DNA of 64,000 nt from Candidatus Accumulibacter affinis. Lineage in GTDB: Bacteria; Pseudomonadota; Gammaproteobacteria; Burkholderiales; Rhodocyclaceae. The position numbers and the translations under genes were made by a program. The notes beneath the pieces are model-generated. The model was not told the origin of the DNA. It did no database searches and saw only the letters and a program-made list of their open reading frames with translations. Shown piece by piece: positions 52,601-61,641 of the stretch (position 1 is the stretch's first letter; each line of letters opens with the position of its first letter). The DNA lies in NCBI GenBank assembly GCA_016713625.1, contig JADJOT010000001.1, forward strand, positions 205,345 to 269,344, read 5' to 3'.

Positions 52601-55600
52601 CGATCGTTTTCGCCAAGTACGAAGACCTGGTTGAGGCGCGTCTGGTGGTCTGGCGATTCCACGAGAGTCGCCGAACCATCGGCGAAGCGAACATCGCCGC
52701 TAGTGCTCCAGCCGGTGCCGTTGGTGAAGGCCGGGTTCTCCAGCCTGGTGTTGGCAGCGATGTCGTATTGGGGGACGCCACTGCGGCTATCGGGCGAGCC
52801 ATCCGCGCTGCGCAAGCGGGCGCTGCGCGCCAGGCCATTGACCCGCGTGAAGGGGATCGGCGCGCCCGGGTCGGTCGGCGCGTAGGGCTCACTCGGACTC
52901 TCCGGCGCGGGGAAGACCCCCGCCAGGCGTAGCAGGGTGAGCTGTTGCTCGGCGGAAAGCGTCCGCCGCACCCCGGGCGGTAGCGTCGCGGCCATGTTGT
53001 CGTGAGGGTCGAGGCTATGGTCAAGGCCCAGCGTGTGGCCGTACTCGTGCAGGAGGACGGTGAGGAGATCCATCCTGCCCTCGGCTTCGGAACCGGGTTT
53101 GGCGATCCATTCGGTGGGGCTGCTCGTGGGCAGGAATTCTTCGTTGAGCCAGGGGGTGGAGTCCACGAACCAGCCGTGACCAGCGGCGTCGGGGGAGAGG
53201 GTGATGGTGGCGGCGGGGCCGGTACCGGTGGTTTGAGCAACGATTGCCCCTATGAAGTCACGATAGCCTACGGTCAATCTGCTGATCGCCCCGATTAATC
53301 GGAATCGTATCTCCGAGTGCCTCCAACCGACGTTCGTAGCGTTATCTGAACCAGCACGGGACTGGGCGATTTTCCAATCCAGGCCCGTCGCATCGCAAAC
53401 TTCCGCCTTCTGGAAAGCTGCTGTATCCATCGAGTGAAAATAATACCGAACTCTAACGGAAAAGCCATTTACGTCAGCATCTATAATCGCCGAATCCTGA
53501 CCAAAGTAGCCTACTTCAGGCCTATAATAATAGGCTTGGTGAGTACAATAGGCATGGTGCTCTTCGCATTTTGCTTCAACCAGAACGCCATGTTCAGGAC
53601 GTCGCACCACTTTCACATTCGACTCGTCAAAAGGACCAGCGCTGCCGTACCAGTGATTAATCTCTTGATGTTCGTACTCCCTAAAATAAAACGAGACGTC
53701 CGAATAGGGCAGGATTGGTTCCTGTTCTGGATAGGAACCAGATGCTGTCTGCACATACTTGAACGGGACGTTTGGCACTACGCGGCAGACGCCCATTTCA
53801 TGAGCTTGGTTTACCATCGTCGGTCTTGAAGTGTGTGCCTGCGCCAATAAGACAGACTGTACCTGTACGGCAGGGTGTGGAGGCTCTAGCACAAACATAT
53901 TGCTTTCTCCTGGTTCGAGTGCAAGAATATTTAGAGTCCCTTCGTTTATCAGGGACCCAACCAAGCTATGAAATGGTGATGGCGAAGGGGTGTTAGTAGA
54001 AGCGGGCATCGAATAGTTGCCCATTTCAATATTCAAAGACTTGGGAATCTTGACCAGGCTGGGTTGTCGGAGCGTGATTCCGAACTTGCTTTCGTAAGAC
54101 GCCTGCGCGCTAGACTGAATCCCAAGATGCGCGAGCGCTTGTCGCAACTGCTCATGGGGATTACCACCGGTCAGCGCCAGATCGACATTTGCCTTGTAAT
54201 TAGACCAGCGTGCGTCGTGATCCTTGTTTCCTATGCCAGCAGAAATTCTGTTAAATTGTGTTTTTTCGGTTTCTGACTTGCTCATGTCGAGATTATCGGC
54301 GAGAGAATTCAGATTCCCTCTTGAAGACCGAAACCTCCAAAACCACCCCGCGGAGCGGGTGGCTAGATAGTCGTTTGAAGAAACAGGGCCAGGGTCTTGC
54401 ATTACCTCCGCGCCGGCCGGCTGTCCGGAGATTGGATGGCTGTCGAGGTAATTGGCAAACGCTTGGTAGTTGGCTCGCCCGGTAATTTGCTTTAGCCCAC
54501 GCCCTCTGAAAAGCCAACCGTCACCACTTAGAATATTACCGTTACCCAACTGAGAGTTTGCTTCACTGCTATAAACTGTATTGGCAATGAGTTCCTGCCT
54601 GGCCTGAGGCACGCGCGATTCACCTGCTTGTCTACCCCACAGTTGAGCTAAGGTCTTGGGACTGCCTGTGGCGCCTGTCCCATAATGTGTTGATAGGTAT
54701 GAAAAAGTATTTGCCAGCCCGTCTTGAGAATAATTAAAGCTTTCGCTAAGATTAGTCATGCCGCCAGATTCTTGGTTCACCTGTGCGAGGAACGAGATAA
54801 TTCGTTGTGGAGTAACCATGTCGAATTCAAGCATGGCCTGACGCAAAGGGGGAAGCCAATTCGCATAGTAATCAGCGGTCCTCCGGTCACCCATTAGCCT
54901 GCGCAGTGAGTCTGCAGTAGTTTCGCTTCCAATAGTAACGGATGTCCCACCTATAAGCACATTACGACCGTCCACCAAGCCATCTGCTTCGCTGCCATTC
55001 CCGAACAACGCTCGACGAACAGTGATGGAATCCCCATTCTCGATCAAAATGTTTCCCCATGAGCCATCTGTTTGTGTTACAGAAAATATTGCAAGAAAAT
55101 CAAGCATTACCTCGTTCTGCCGATTAGCCTGCGGGTCCTGTGTCGTACCGTTGCTTGGATTGTTGCCAAACGTTTTGCTTGTCGGATTGTAGTTGCTTAG
55201 ATTTGGATTCAACAAACGCCCGGCGATATTCGGCGCGTTTTCGTAATCCCAGATCCTGTTGTTATAAGCTTCCTTGTTAGGCATTGCGTCTGGCGCGACA
55301 TCCGGAATTACACCGAGTATTACGTCTTTGCCATTGACTTGTCGTTGATTCTGCTTTGAGACATAGTCCGTATTGATCCCAAGATTCAACCGATTCCCCA
55401 AGAGGTTTGTCCCGGCAAACCACAGCGCTGGTCTCGCTGTCCCGTCAGCAGTCTTGTTCGCATCCTGACTGGCAGTCATCAGGTCATAAACCCAGCTGAC
55501 CCCCATCGCTTCGACTGGTTTCTGTTGGTTGGTCTGGTTGACCCAGCCGGTCAGCTTCGAGCCATCGGCCGGGAAGAACTGCATCCAGTGCGGCGCGTTG

Positions 55601-55662
55601 TAGGCGTTCAGCCAGGCGACGTCATCATCGGAGAGCGTGATCGGCGGCAGTGGTCTGGTCAC
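49657..55662 (-). CDS. Giant GH19 / matrixin / tandem cadherin-like repeat protein
   Basis: 2001 residues. Residues about 270-490 are a GH19 chitinase/lysozyme-type domain (FLAQVNQESGGMTNLSES, with Glu298; GWLFRGRGLKQITGRANYQA). Residues 872-882 are HEYGHTLGLDH with a Met-turn DNMAATL (Met890), a matrixin-type zinc protease. From about 1000 onward are tandem cadherin-like and Ig-like repeats (WHGDDRFSYLLADG; YSGQDSFRYTVSDGQLSATA). There is no signal peptide at this start, a GTG only 3 bases after the previous stop, so it may be the downstream part of a larger split gene. DNA for residues about 60-800 is near 45-50% GC while the rest is about 65%. Confidence 0.8.
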   Translation of the reverse strand: MTRPLPPITLSDDDVAWLNAYNAPHWMQFFPADGSKLTGWVNQTNQQKPVEAMGVSWVYDLMTASQDANKTADGTARPALWFAGTNLLGNRLNLGINTDYVSKQNQRQVNGKDVILGVIPDVAPDAMPNKEAYNNRIWDYENAPNIAGRLLNPNLSNYNPTSKTFGNNPSNGTTQDPQANRQNEVMLDFLAIFSVTQTDGSWGNILIENGDSITVRRALFGNGSEADGLVDGRNVLIGGTSVTIGSETTADSLRRLMGDRRTADYYANWLPPLRQAMLEFDMVTPQRIISFLAQVNQESGGMTNLSESFNYSQDGLANTFSYLSTHYGTGATGSPKTLAQLWGRQAGESRVPQARQELIANTVYSSEANSQLGNGNILSGDGWLFRGRGLKQITGRANYQAFANYLDSHPISGQPAGAEVMQDPGPVSSNDYLATRSAGWFWRFRSSRGNLNSLADNLDMSKSETEKTQFNRISAGIGNKDHDARWSNYKANVDLALTGGNPHEQLRQALAHLGIQSSAQASYESKFGITLRQPSLVKIPKSLNIEMGNYSMPASTNTPSPSPFHSLVGSLINEGTLNILALEPGESNMFVLEPPHPAVQVQSVLLAQAHTSRPTMVNQAHEMGVCRVVPNVPFKYVQTASGSYPEQEPILPYSDVSFYFREYEHQEINHWYGSAGPFDESNVKVVRRPEHGVLVEAKCEEHHAYCTHQAYYYRPEVGYFGQDSAIIDADVNGFSVRVRYYFHSMDTAAFQKAEVCDATGLDWKIAQSRAGSDNATNVGWRHSEIRFRLIGAISRLTVGYRDFIGAIVAQTTGTGPAATITLSPDAAGHGWFVDSTPWLNEEFLPTSSPTEWIAKPGSEAEGRMDLLTVLLHEYGHTLGLDHSLDPHDNMAATLPPGVRRTLSAEQQLTLLRLAGVFPAPESPSEPYAPTDPGAPIPFTRVNGLARSARLRSADGSPDSRSGVPQYDIAANTRLENPAFTNGTGWSTSGDVRFADGSATLVESPDHQTRLNQVFVLGENDRFLSFTVDDLTLGDPSAGGESDQADGPDDAFEVALLDANTGRSLLGGNGLTHSDAFLNRQEDGSEYRSDGIRVLSNADGSRSYRIDLAAASSPVAAGSVLNLSFDLIGFGKGSQARDSRVTIRDLHLGDEPQLPQLIDDTASTLEDTPLQIDALANDLNADLPGFAPLLVDAPEHGQVQVNADGSFTFTPESNWHGDDRFSYLLADGVARTDVATVRVLVTPVADAPMLRIQNGDGATREVFRTSWESVGNPNRSATVVWQNQLEGWRLVSEANPATPFSNRFVVWSNGDHLAVPAGSGSVSYQAAAGNGSNWLELTNAPRNQPGLLGIERSVNTIAGARYLLSLDVASPPNYSADYIRIAISVDGQTIGSDASSSPASGLAWQTRTFEFLGSGGRQTIRIAPAATRFEVSSRGMMIDDLTLTELLPANTGYEDTAIALSAIDAALRDADGSETLAVQVTEIPAGATLSDGQHRFTATADERTADVSDWHLATLSVTPPPDYHGHITLRIVATATEHQNQAQASTTANVEVQALPVNDAPLARNASIMLDEGGSTIIDLAPLISDIDGDRLTLSLADPGHGALSRNTDGTWTYHPNRHYSGQDSFRYTVSDGQLSATATITLTVTPVNHPPRWTSTPPARCELRPATADTIFQVASTASGIGTVTLDPTFSNAVFNDEIGLYRVDDASGRIGQIKPGDPGYAAAALAEDRVLAFFRTAAGQSSQRMAQLPAGQYLGFYLVENGSATQWRNNQPGNGSGQGRRAFFSVPAANADHLAHLHASWTSDGSLRIAGVASGPGCSGAFRGVIIEASGLTAPPLPFIYQARARDDDGDPLTYRLLEGPAGARIDAASGLLTWDQPQAGNQLFRLQVDDGRGGRVEQRFTVNFASPRKPCASATARPLSMAVSAAGAAISARARQGSGIALPASQPHALPPRIEWNGRQPACFSGAPIQQSSWLSDFLGASKHEGRPDWAALQIRLDP

Positions 55663-55665
55663 CTT

Positions 55666-58590
55666 CTAGGCTGTGCCATTTCTGCCCACGATGGTTTCGC
55701 TAATGCTGTCCTGGTAATCGCTCTTGTTCTGGACGATCTGGTCAAACTGCCGCAGGGCGATCAGTTCTCCCGAATCGAGAACGCCGTTGACCGTGACTTC
55801 GTTGTTGCCGGCGATCGCCGACAGGCCATAACCGAGATACTTCAGGCGTTGCTCGACGCGCAGCACGTCGAGGAGCTGGTTGGCATTGGCCGTGTCGCCG
55901 CCTACCGATCCGGCCAGCGTGAAGGGATGATAGCCCGGGTTGTTCAGTGGCCGGTCGCCGAAGAAGACGGTGTCGGCAGCTCGGCTGTAGTCGACCACGC
56001 GCAGCTTCAATTCCAGCCGCTGCTCAGGCCGGTTCTGGTCCACTCCCGATACGAAAATACTGATCTCGTGGGCGTCGATGGTCTTGCCGGTGCGCAGGCG
56101 CGTGACGTCGAGGGTTGGTGCCAGGAAGACGATGCCGCTGCTGCTCAGGGTCTTCTTGCCGGCGTCGCTGCCGACGCTCTGCAGTGCCCTGTAATCGCGC
56201 CTGACGGCGGCTTCGACCGAACGCAGGGCGTCCTCGCGTTCGGCCGTCAGGACGAATCCCTGGCCATCCTTGACCAGGCTGGCGTCGCCGCTGACTTCGA
56301 TGTTCGACCAGTTGAGGCTGAGGTCAGCGTCCCTGGCATTGGCGAAGCTTGCCGGGTGCTGCTTGCGGAGGAGGGCGAAGAGATCGACGCGGGCGATGTC
56401 CCCGTAGTTGAACTCGGGGACCGTCTGGTCCGTGTCCGGCTCGATTGGCCGGACGACCTGTCCGTCGTCGACGGGAGCGGTGAAGTCCACTGCTGTCGGC
56501 TTTTCCAGCGGGCATTCGGCCATCCCGATTACCCAGCCGGAAGTGATCCGCTGGCCGTTGCCGAGGTCGTACTTGCTCGGCGTGACCACCTGGATGACGT
56601 TGCCACCCACGCGCTCACGATCGATCGGCAAGGGCCGCGGCGACGCCTGTCGGGCGAGCGAGTTTTTTTCCGCGGCTTCGATCAGCTTGCCGAGATCCCA
56701 CATCAGCAGGCCACTCGCTGGCGGCGATTCGTCGAGGGTCGGCCAGTAGCGGATGTCGGCCCACAGCACCTTTCCGTCGCCGCTCACCAGCAAGCGCGAG
56801 AAGTTGGCATCGATGATCGGCGAGGTAGCGCCGAGGTATTCCGGCCTAGCGCCGAAGGGGTCCTTGATGATACCGATCTTGCCGCCCATCTGCCTGGCGC
56901 CGCGGCGGGGATCGTCGTTGGCATAGAGCGGGTCGAGGAAGTCGAAGAAGTAGTCGGCGACCAACGCATACTCGCTGCCATTCTGCGCAGTGACCACTGC
57001 CGGCGATTGCGCGCGTTGAATGTTCAACTGATATTGGCCGTCAATGCGGCTCGTTCCCGGCAGCGCGCCGAGCATGGGGACCTGCCGGAAGATCGGCGTT
57101 CCCTGGAAGTGGCCGTCGGCGGTCAGTCCGACGCTCAGCGTGGCGAAGCCCGCGTTCTGGTCGAGCGCATCGCTCAGCACATAGCGCAGCGTCTGGTCCT
57201 GGATGCCCGCCGAGGCGATGAACTGCGGCGCCTTGCCCTGGCGATCCGGGAAGCTGACCGGCAGGAAAGCGCCGGCGGCAGCGGCGTTGAGGCGACCGCC
57301 GGTTTCTTTTGCCGCGTCGAGGTCGAGCAGAAAGACCTTGCCGCCCGCGGCGGCGGCGCGCCCGCTGGCCACGCCAGTGCTCTGCTGGCTGGCAGTGACC
57401 GCCAGGTAGGAGTGCACGCCGAGCGTCATCGCCAGGTCGAGGTAACCGTAGGGCGCATTTTGTCCGCTCACTTCGGCGGGCAGGTCGATCTGCTGGACCG
57501 TGAGGAAGCGGTTGTTGCCCGCTGCGCCCGTGGCCCGCCCGACGCCCCCGTCGTCCCCGTCGCCCGTGGCCGCCTCGTCGATATTCACGCGCAACAGCCG
57601 ATAGCCGCCGCTGGCGTCGTATGGGCTGCCCTCGGCCACGTAGAGCCACTGGCCGGAGACGGCCAGGCTGGAGATGTTGGCGGTGCCGACCTGGAAGCTG
57701 CGCGCGAGTTGCAGCGTCGCGGTATCGAGCACCTGGATGTCGCCGTGCGCGCCGGCGACGAACATCAGGCGGTTGTCGAGGCTGAAGGCGATCTGATCGG
57801 TATGGCTGCTGCCTGCGCTGGCGGGCTTGCCTTGGGCATCCTGGTAGTCGATCTCCTTGACGAGCAGCGAGTCCTTGAAGATGCGGATGCGCTGCTCGTC
57901 GGTGACGACGCGAAAGCCACTCTGTCCTTCGAGGCGCGTGCTCGCGGCTTCGCCGTTGGCGACCCAGCGGGTCTTGCCGGGGTCGTTCGGGTCGAGCGTC
58001 TGCAGCATGCGCTGCACAGTGAAGACGTGCAGGCCGGCGGCCACCTGCTGCGGGAGGTCGAATTCGACGCGCGCGCTCCCGGCATCGGCGGCAAGCGGCT
58101 GCAGGTCGAGTAGCCGCTGCCACACGCGCATGCCGTCGCGACGCGCGCTGCCGTCGTCGTCCCAGTGTGGCGCAGTGGCGCGGCCGTTCTCATCGATGCG
58201 CAGGGCCTCCGGCGACATCCAGACGCGCAGCGCCGTGGCTTGCGGGAGCGTTGCCGTGCCGGGCGCCTGCAGCCGGTCGACGGTCAGCCGGAGCTTGCCC
58301 GAGGCCAGCGACTCGATGCCGGTGATGCGCGGCGAGCTGGCATCCGAGGCCACTGCGGTCGGGGCCTCGATGCTCAGCGTCAGATCGCCGTTGGAGAGGT
58401 CCTTTTGCACCGGCAGCAGTTGGTAGGCGCCGCCGAAGTCGAGATGGATCGCGTAGAGATCGGACAGACCGGCGATGTTGCCGATCAGGTCGCTGGCGGC
58501 TCCCGCGCCTGCCAGGCCGCTGTTCGCCAGGTTGCCGGCCATCGAGAAGGCGCGGTCATTGGCCAGCAGGGCAAAGACGTCGATCCCCAT
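55666..58590 (-). CDS. Giant protein, middle part with peptidoglycan-binding-like tail
   Basis: 974 residues as open here. It has beta-propeller-like stretches (LMFVAGAHGDIQVLDTATLQ, SLAVSGQWLYVAEGSPYD) and a C-terminal peptidoglycan-binding-type helical domain (LDVLRVEQRLKYLGYG, GVLDSGELIALRQFDQIV). The start ATG at 58590 has no ribosome site, and the residues before it in the neighbouring frame (LICVKTTRDRQTGAITVR) continue naturally into GIDVFALLANDRAF. So this is probably not a separate gene but the middle of one giant gene broken by a one-base indel near 58600. No signal peptide. Confidence 0.65.
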   Translation of the reverse strand: MGIDVFALLANDRAFSMAGNLANSGLAGAGAASDLIGNIAGLSDLYAIHLDFGGAYQLLPVQKDLSNGDLTLSIEAPTAVASDASSPRITGIESLASGKLRLTVDRLQAPGTATLPQATALRVWMSPEALRIDENGRATAPHWDDDGSARRDGMRVWQRLLDLQPLAADAGSARVEFDLPQQVAAGLHVFTVQRMLQTLDPNDPGKTRWVANGEAASTRLEGQSGFRVVTDEQRIRIFKDSLLVKEIDYQDAQGKPASAGSSHTDQIAFSLDNRLMFVAGAHGDIQVLDTATLQLARSFQVGTANISSLAVSGQWLYVAEGSPYDASGGYRLLRVNIDEAATGDGDDGGVGRATGAAGNNRFLTVQQIDLPAEVSGQNAPYGYLDLAMTLGVHSYLAVTASQQSTGVASGRAAAAGGKVFLLDLDAAKETGGRLNAAAAGAFLPVSFPDRQGKAPQFIASAGIQDQTLRYVLSDALDQNAGFATLSVGLTADGHFQGTPIFRQVPMLGALPGTSRIDGQYQLNIQRAQSPAVVTAQNGSEYALVADYFFDFLDPLYANDDPRRGARQMGGKIGIIKDPFGARPEYLGATSPIIDANFSRLLVSGDGKVLWADIRYWPTLDESPPASGLLMWDLGKLIEAAEKNSLARQASPRPLPIDRERVGGNVIQVVTPSKYDLGNGQRITSGWVIGMAECPLEKPTAVDFTAPVDDGQVVRPIEPDTDQTVPEFNYGDIARVDLFALLRKQHPASFANARDADLSLNWSNIEVSGDASLVKDGQGFVLTAEREDALRSVEAAVRRDYRALQSVGSDAGKKTLSSSGIVFLAPTLDVTRLRTGKTIDAHEISIFVSGVDQNRPEQRLELKLRVVDYSRAADTVFFGDRPLNNPGYHPFTLAGSVGGDTANANQLLDVLRVEQRLKYLGYGLSAIAGNNEVTVNGVLDSGELIALRQFDQIVQNKSDYQDSISETIVGRNGTA

Positions 58591-61577
58591 CCCTGACGGT
58601 GATCGCTCCGGTCTGCCGGTCGCGGGTGGTCTTGACGCAGATCAGGTCGCCCGATCCGCTGATCCCGTTGTACGGCGGGCTCGCCGTCCGGGCGACGAGC
58701 TGGCCGCTGGCATCGCTGCCGACAAAGCCGTTGTCGAGCACCCACCACAGCGGCTGCAACTGGCCAGCGAATGCGGCGGTCGTGGCCGGCGCGACGCCGC
58801 GGCGCAGGAAGAGCACTTCGTCGCCTCCTGTGCACTCCCGCCGTGTCCTGCAGCGGGATCGAGAGTTGCACCGGCGCCTGCGTGCCTGCCTCGCCGATTT
58901 CGAGCTGGAATGCCCCGAGCAGCTGCAGCAGCCCGGGTTCCGGCGCGCGCAGACCGGCGACCGCTTCGAGTTGGGCGAGGTCGATGCGGCGGATGGCCAC
59001 CACCGCGTCCTCCGGCAACGCGCCGGGGCCGATCAGCACGCTTTCACCGCTGGCCGCCTGCACGATGCCGCCGTGCCCGGCGGCGATGGCCACCCCCGCC
59101 GGAGCCGGGGTCGCCGGGTCGTCGTCGGTGAGCTGCGCGGTTTCGACGACCAGCACGATGTCGGTCTGGGCGATGACACGGCTGCGGACGCTCCCGGAAT
59201 CGTCGACCTCGTTGCTCAGATGAACGATCGAGATTACGGTCCGTCCGCTGCCGTGCGCGGTAATCAGCCCATCTTCGCTGACGCTGGCAATGCGCCCGTC
59301 AGCGACGAAGTAGCGCGTGCCGTTGCTGACTGCGGGAAGCGCCGGGAGGACCAAGCGGACCCACTCGCCGGTATTCGGGTCGAGCGCAATCGCGCCGGTT
59401 TGCGGATCGATCACGAAATCGCCGGTCTCGGGGTCGAGCAGCGGCGACTGCGTGTTCGGGTCGAGATAGCTTTCCACCTGCTCCGGCAGGCCGGCAAAGA
59501 CGATCTGGCGGGCGCTGTGGAGGTCGGTTTCCTCGCCGCTGTCGGGGTCGACGCCATGCACCCTGAGCTGGCGGGTACTGCCGGGAGTGAGGGTGAGCGT
59601 GCCGGGATAAACGTCGGGCTGGAGGGTGATGGCTTCGGGGGCCGCGCCCTGGTTCGCGCTGGCCTCCGGATCGGGTGGCGCCGCCGCGGCGTTGAGGCTC
59701 GCGACGGCTTGCAGCAGGTGCCCGTCGCGGTCGATACGCCGGACGACGACGAGCGCCGGGCCTTCGCCGGTGGCCCGGATCTGGTCGTGCGCGTCGTCCA
59801 CCTGCAGCACCTGGCTGCCCACGTAGCCGAGGTCAGCGAGGTCAGCGAGATCGGCCGTGGTGACCTGGAGGTAAGCGGCGTCGGTGACGACCACCCCGAG
59901 CGCATCGGTGAAGTCGAGGCTGGCCTGGACCCGCGCGGTCTGCCCGGCGTGCAGCCGGGCCAGCGGCGCGAGGTGGATGGCGGTGAGCTGCGCGTCGCTG
60001 ACGTTCACGCTGAGAACCATGGGGGCTGCCGCCGTATAGCCGTCGTCAGCCTGCAGCGTGATGCTCGCGGCGCCGGCGTAGCCGGTCTCGGGAGCGAAGA
60101 AGAGCGTCTGGCCATCGGCGCCGAGGCGGGCGTTGCCATGCGTGGTGTCGAGAATCCGCCAGAAGACCGGATCGCCCTCGGGGTCCTCGGCGATCGCCGA
60201 CAGGCGGGTCGTGGCGCTCAGATCGGTGTGGGTGACGAGTGCTGGCAGGAGCGCTGGCAGCGGCGTCGCGATCGGCGCACGGTTGGCCCGGAAGCCGGTA
60301 TTGGCGAAGAGGATCTGGCGGTCGAGCGCGTTGCTCGTACCATCGCCGTTGAGGTCGGCAGCGCTGCTGCCGGCGGCCGCCTGCCAAAGCGCCGAATCGA
60401 CGGCGTCAACGCGGCCATCGCGGTTGAGGTCGCCGGCGACGCGGACGCTTACGCTGGCCTGGCCGCTGCCAGTCAGGCGCAGCAGCTTGAGGCCGGCTTC
60501 GCTGACGCGCAGCAGCGTCGTGCGCGTTCCCTCGTTCAGACGGCTGCCGAGCACCTCACCGCCGACGCATTCGAGAACTGCGTTGGCATCATCGCTGCGG
60601 CTCTCGACGGCAAGGAGGATAGCGCCCGGAGCGCCGGGAAGCTGCGCGGTGGACGCCGCTTCGCTGTCGCGGATGGTGAAGCCGAGTACGGCGCTGCCGC
60701 TGAGTTGGCCGCTCCAGGCCAGCCCATCCCATTGGCTAGCCGTGCCGAGATTCGCGGTGAGGGTGTCGGTCAACAGGCCACCGTCGCGTGCGTAGCCGTA
60801 GGGCGTGCCGGTGGCGTCGAGCGGGCGAACGAGCTGCAGCCGTCCCTGGCGGTCGTAGGAATAGACCGTGCTGCTGGTGTGATCGCGCCCCTGCGGGACG
60901 CCGCTGACGCGAGCGATCCGCCCCTGGCTGTCACGAACGAAGTCGAGACGCTCGGCCGGCTGGCCGTCGCTGCCGATCGCGGCGATGCCGGCGTCGGAGA
61001 CCAGCCACTGCGCGCCATCGGCAAAACTGATCCGCTCGATGCGGCCCTCACCATCGAGCTCATAACGATCGCCGTTGGGGGCGGTCAGGGTATAGGCGGC
61101 GGGAACCCAGGGCAGGCCGCTGAGCTGATCAAAGAGGCGGCTTCCCTGGCGAACGAGCGGGTCGGGCCGGCTGCTGCCGGCGACGGCATGCGCTGCAAGT
61201 TGCCAGCCCTGGCTGCCGGTGAACACCGGATGGCGAAGCTGCGGCGCGGCCGCATCGTTGCCGAGCCGCTCGGCACTGCTATCGAGCACGAAGGCGAGGG
61301 CAAGCTGTCCGGTGCTCGCGTCGGAGAGGCTCGCCGGCATGCTGAACCAGACGCGCGCGCCCTCGCTCCACGCCGCGGTGGCGCCGGATTCGAGCGTGGC
61401 GGGCTGGTCGCTGCTGCATTGCGTGTTCAGCAGCGGCAGCATCCAGTTGCCGAAGTCGACTCGAAGCGTCATTAAGATTTTTTGGCCACTGGCTGCAACT
61501 GACTCAAAGGAGCCGGTCAGGAGTTTGGAAAGCAGCCATCCAGCGGACCCCGCAACAACACCGAAGCCGCCGTTCAA
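58485..61577 (-). CDS. Giant protein, N-terminal part with RHS-like, dockerin-like and Ig-like regions
   Basis: Open for 1030 residues, but real coding probably leaves this frame near 58835 and passes through a second frame (58600-58830: VLFLRRGVAPATTAAFAGQL, WWVLDNGFVGSDASGQLVAR) into the next part. Residues about 150-290 are RHS/YD-like (YELDGEGRIERISFADGAQW, YSYDRQGRLQLVRPLDATG). Residues about 405-455 are a dockerin-like calcium repeat (DLNRDGRVDAVDS, DLNGDGTSNALD). Cadherin/Ig-like segments follow. The start is uncertain (61577, or ATG 61472 MTLRVDFGNW) and has no signal peptide, so the original 5' end may be lost. It lies 65 bases from repeat copy 2. Confidence 0.65.
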   Translation of the reverse strand: MNGGFGVVAGSAGWLLSKLLTGSFESVAASGQKILMTLRVDFGNWMLPLLNTQCSSDQPATLESGATAAWSEGARVWFSMPASLSDASTGQLALAFVLDSSAERLGNDAAAPQLRHPVFTGSQGWQLAAHAVAGSSRPDPLVRQGSRLFDQLSGLPWVPAAYTLTAPNGDRYELDGEGRIERISFADGAQWLVSDAGIAAIGSDGQPAERLDFVRDSQGRIARVSGVPQGRDHTSSTVYSYDRQGRLQLVRPLDATGTPYGYARDGGLLTDTLTANLGTASQWDGLAWSGQLSGSAVLGFTIRDSEAASTAQLPGAPGAILLAVESRSDDANAVLECVGGEVLGSRLNEGTRTTLLRVSEAGLKLLRLTGSGQASVSVRVAGDLNRDGRVDAVDSALWQAAAGSSAADLNGDGTSNALDRQILFANTGFRANRAPIATPLPALLPALVTHTDLSATTRLSAIAEDPEGDPVFWRILDTTHGNARLGADGQTLFFAPETGYAGAASITLQADDGYTAAAPMVLSVNVSDAQLTAIHLAPLARLHAGQTARVQASLDFTDALGVVVTDAAYLQVTTADLADLADLGYVGSQVLQVDDAHDQIRATGEGPALVVVRRIDRDGHLLQAVASLNAAAAPPDPEASANQGAAPEAITLQPDVYPGTLTLTPGSTRQLRVHGVDPDSGEETDLHSARQIVFAGLPEQVESYLDPNTQSPLLDPETGDFVIDPQTGAIALDPNTGEWVRLVLPALPAVSNGTRYFVADGRIASVSEDGLITAHGSGRTVISIVHLSNEVDDSGSVRSRVIAQTDIVLVVETAQLTDDDPATPAPAGVAIAAGHGGIVQAASGESVLIGPGALPEDAVVAIRRIDLAQLEAVAGLRAPEPGLLQLLGAFQLEIGEAGTQAPVQLSIPLQDTAGVHRRRRSALPAPRRRAGHDRRIRWPVAAAVVGARQRLCRQRCQRPARRPDGEPAVQRDQRIGRPDLRQDHPRPADRSDHRQGWGSTSLPCWPMTAPSRWPATWRTAAWQAREPPAT

Positions 61578-61641
61578 TTGCCAACGGTGCTATCCTTGCC
61601 CGACTGGCAGCTCTGAAGCGAGAGCGGTCAATGGATGCAGG

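Noticed and set aside
55525..61475. Long plus-strand open frames (over 850 codons) opposite the giant genes
   Set aside because: They mirror the repeats of the minus-strand proteins and show Arg/Gly/Val-rich shadow composition.
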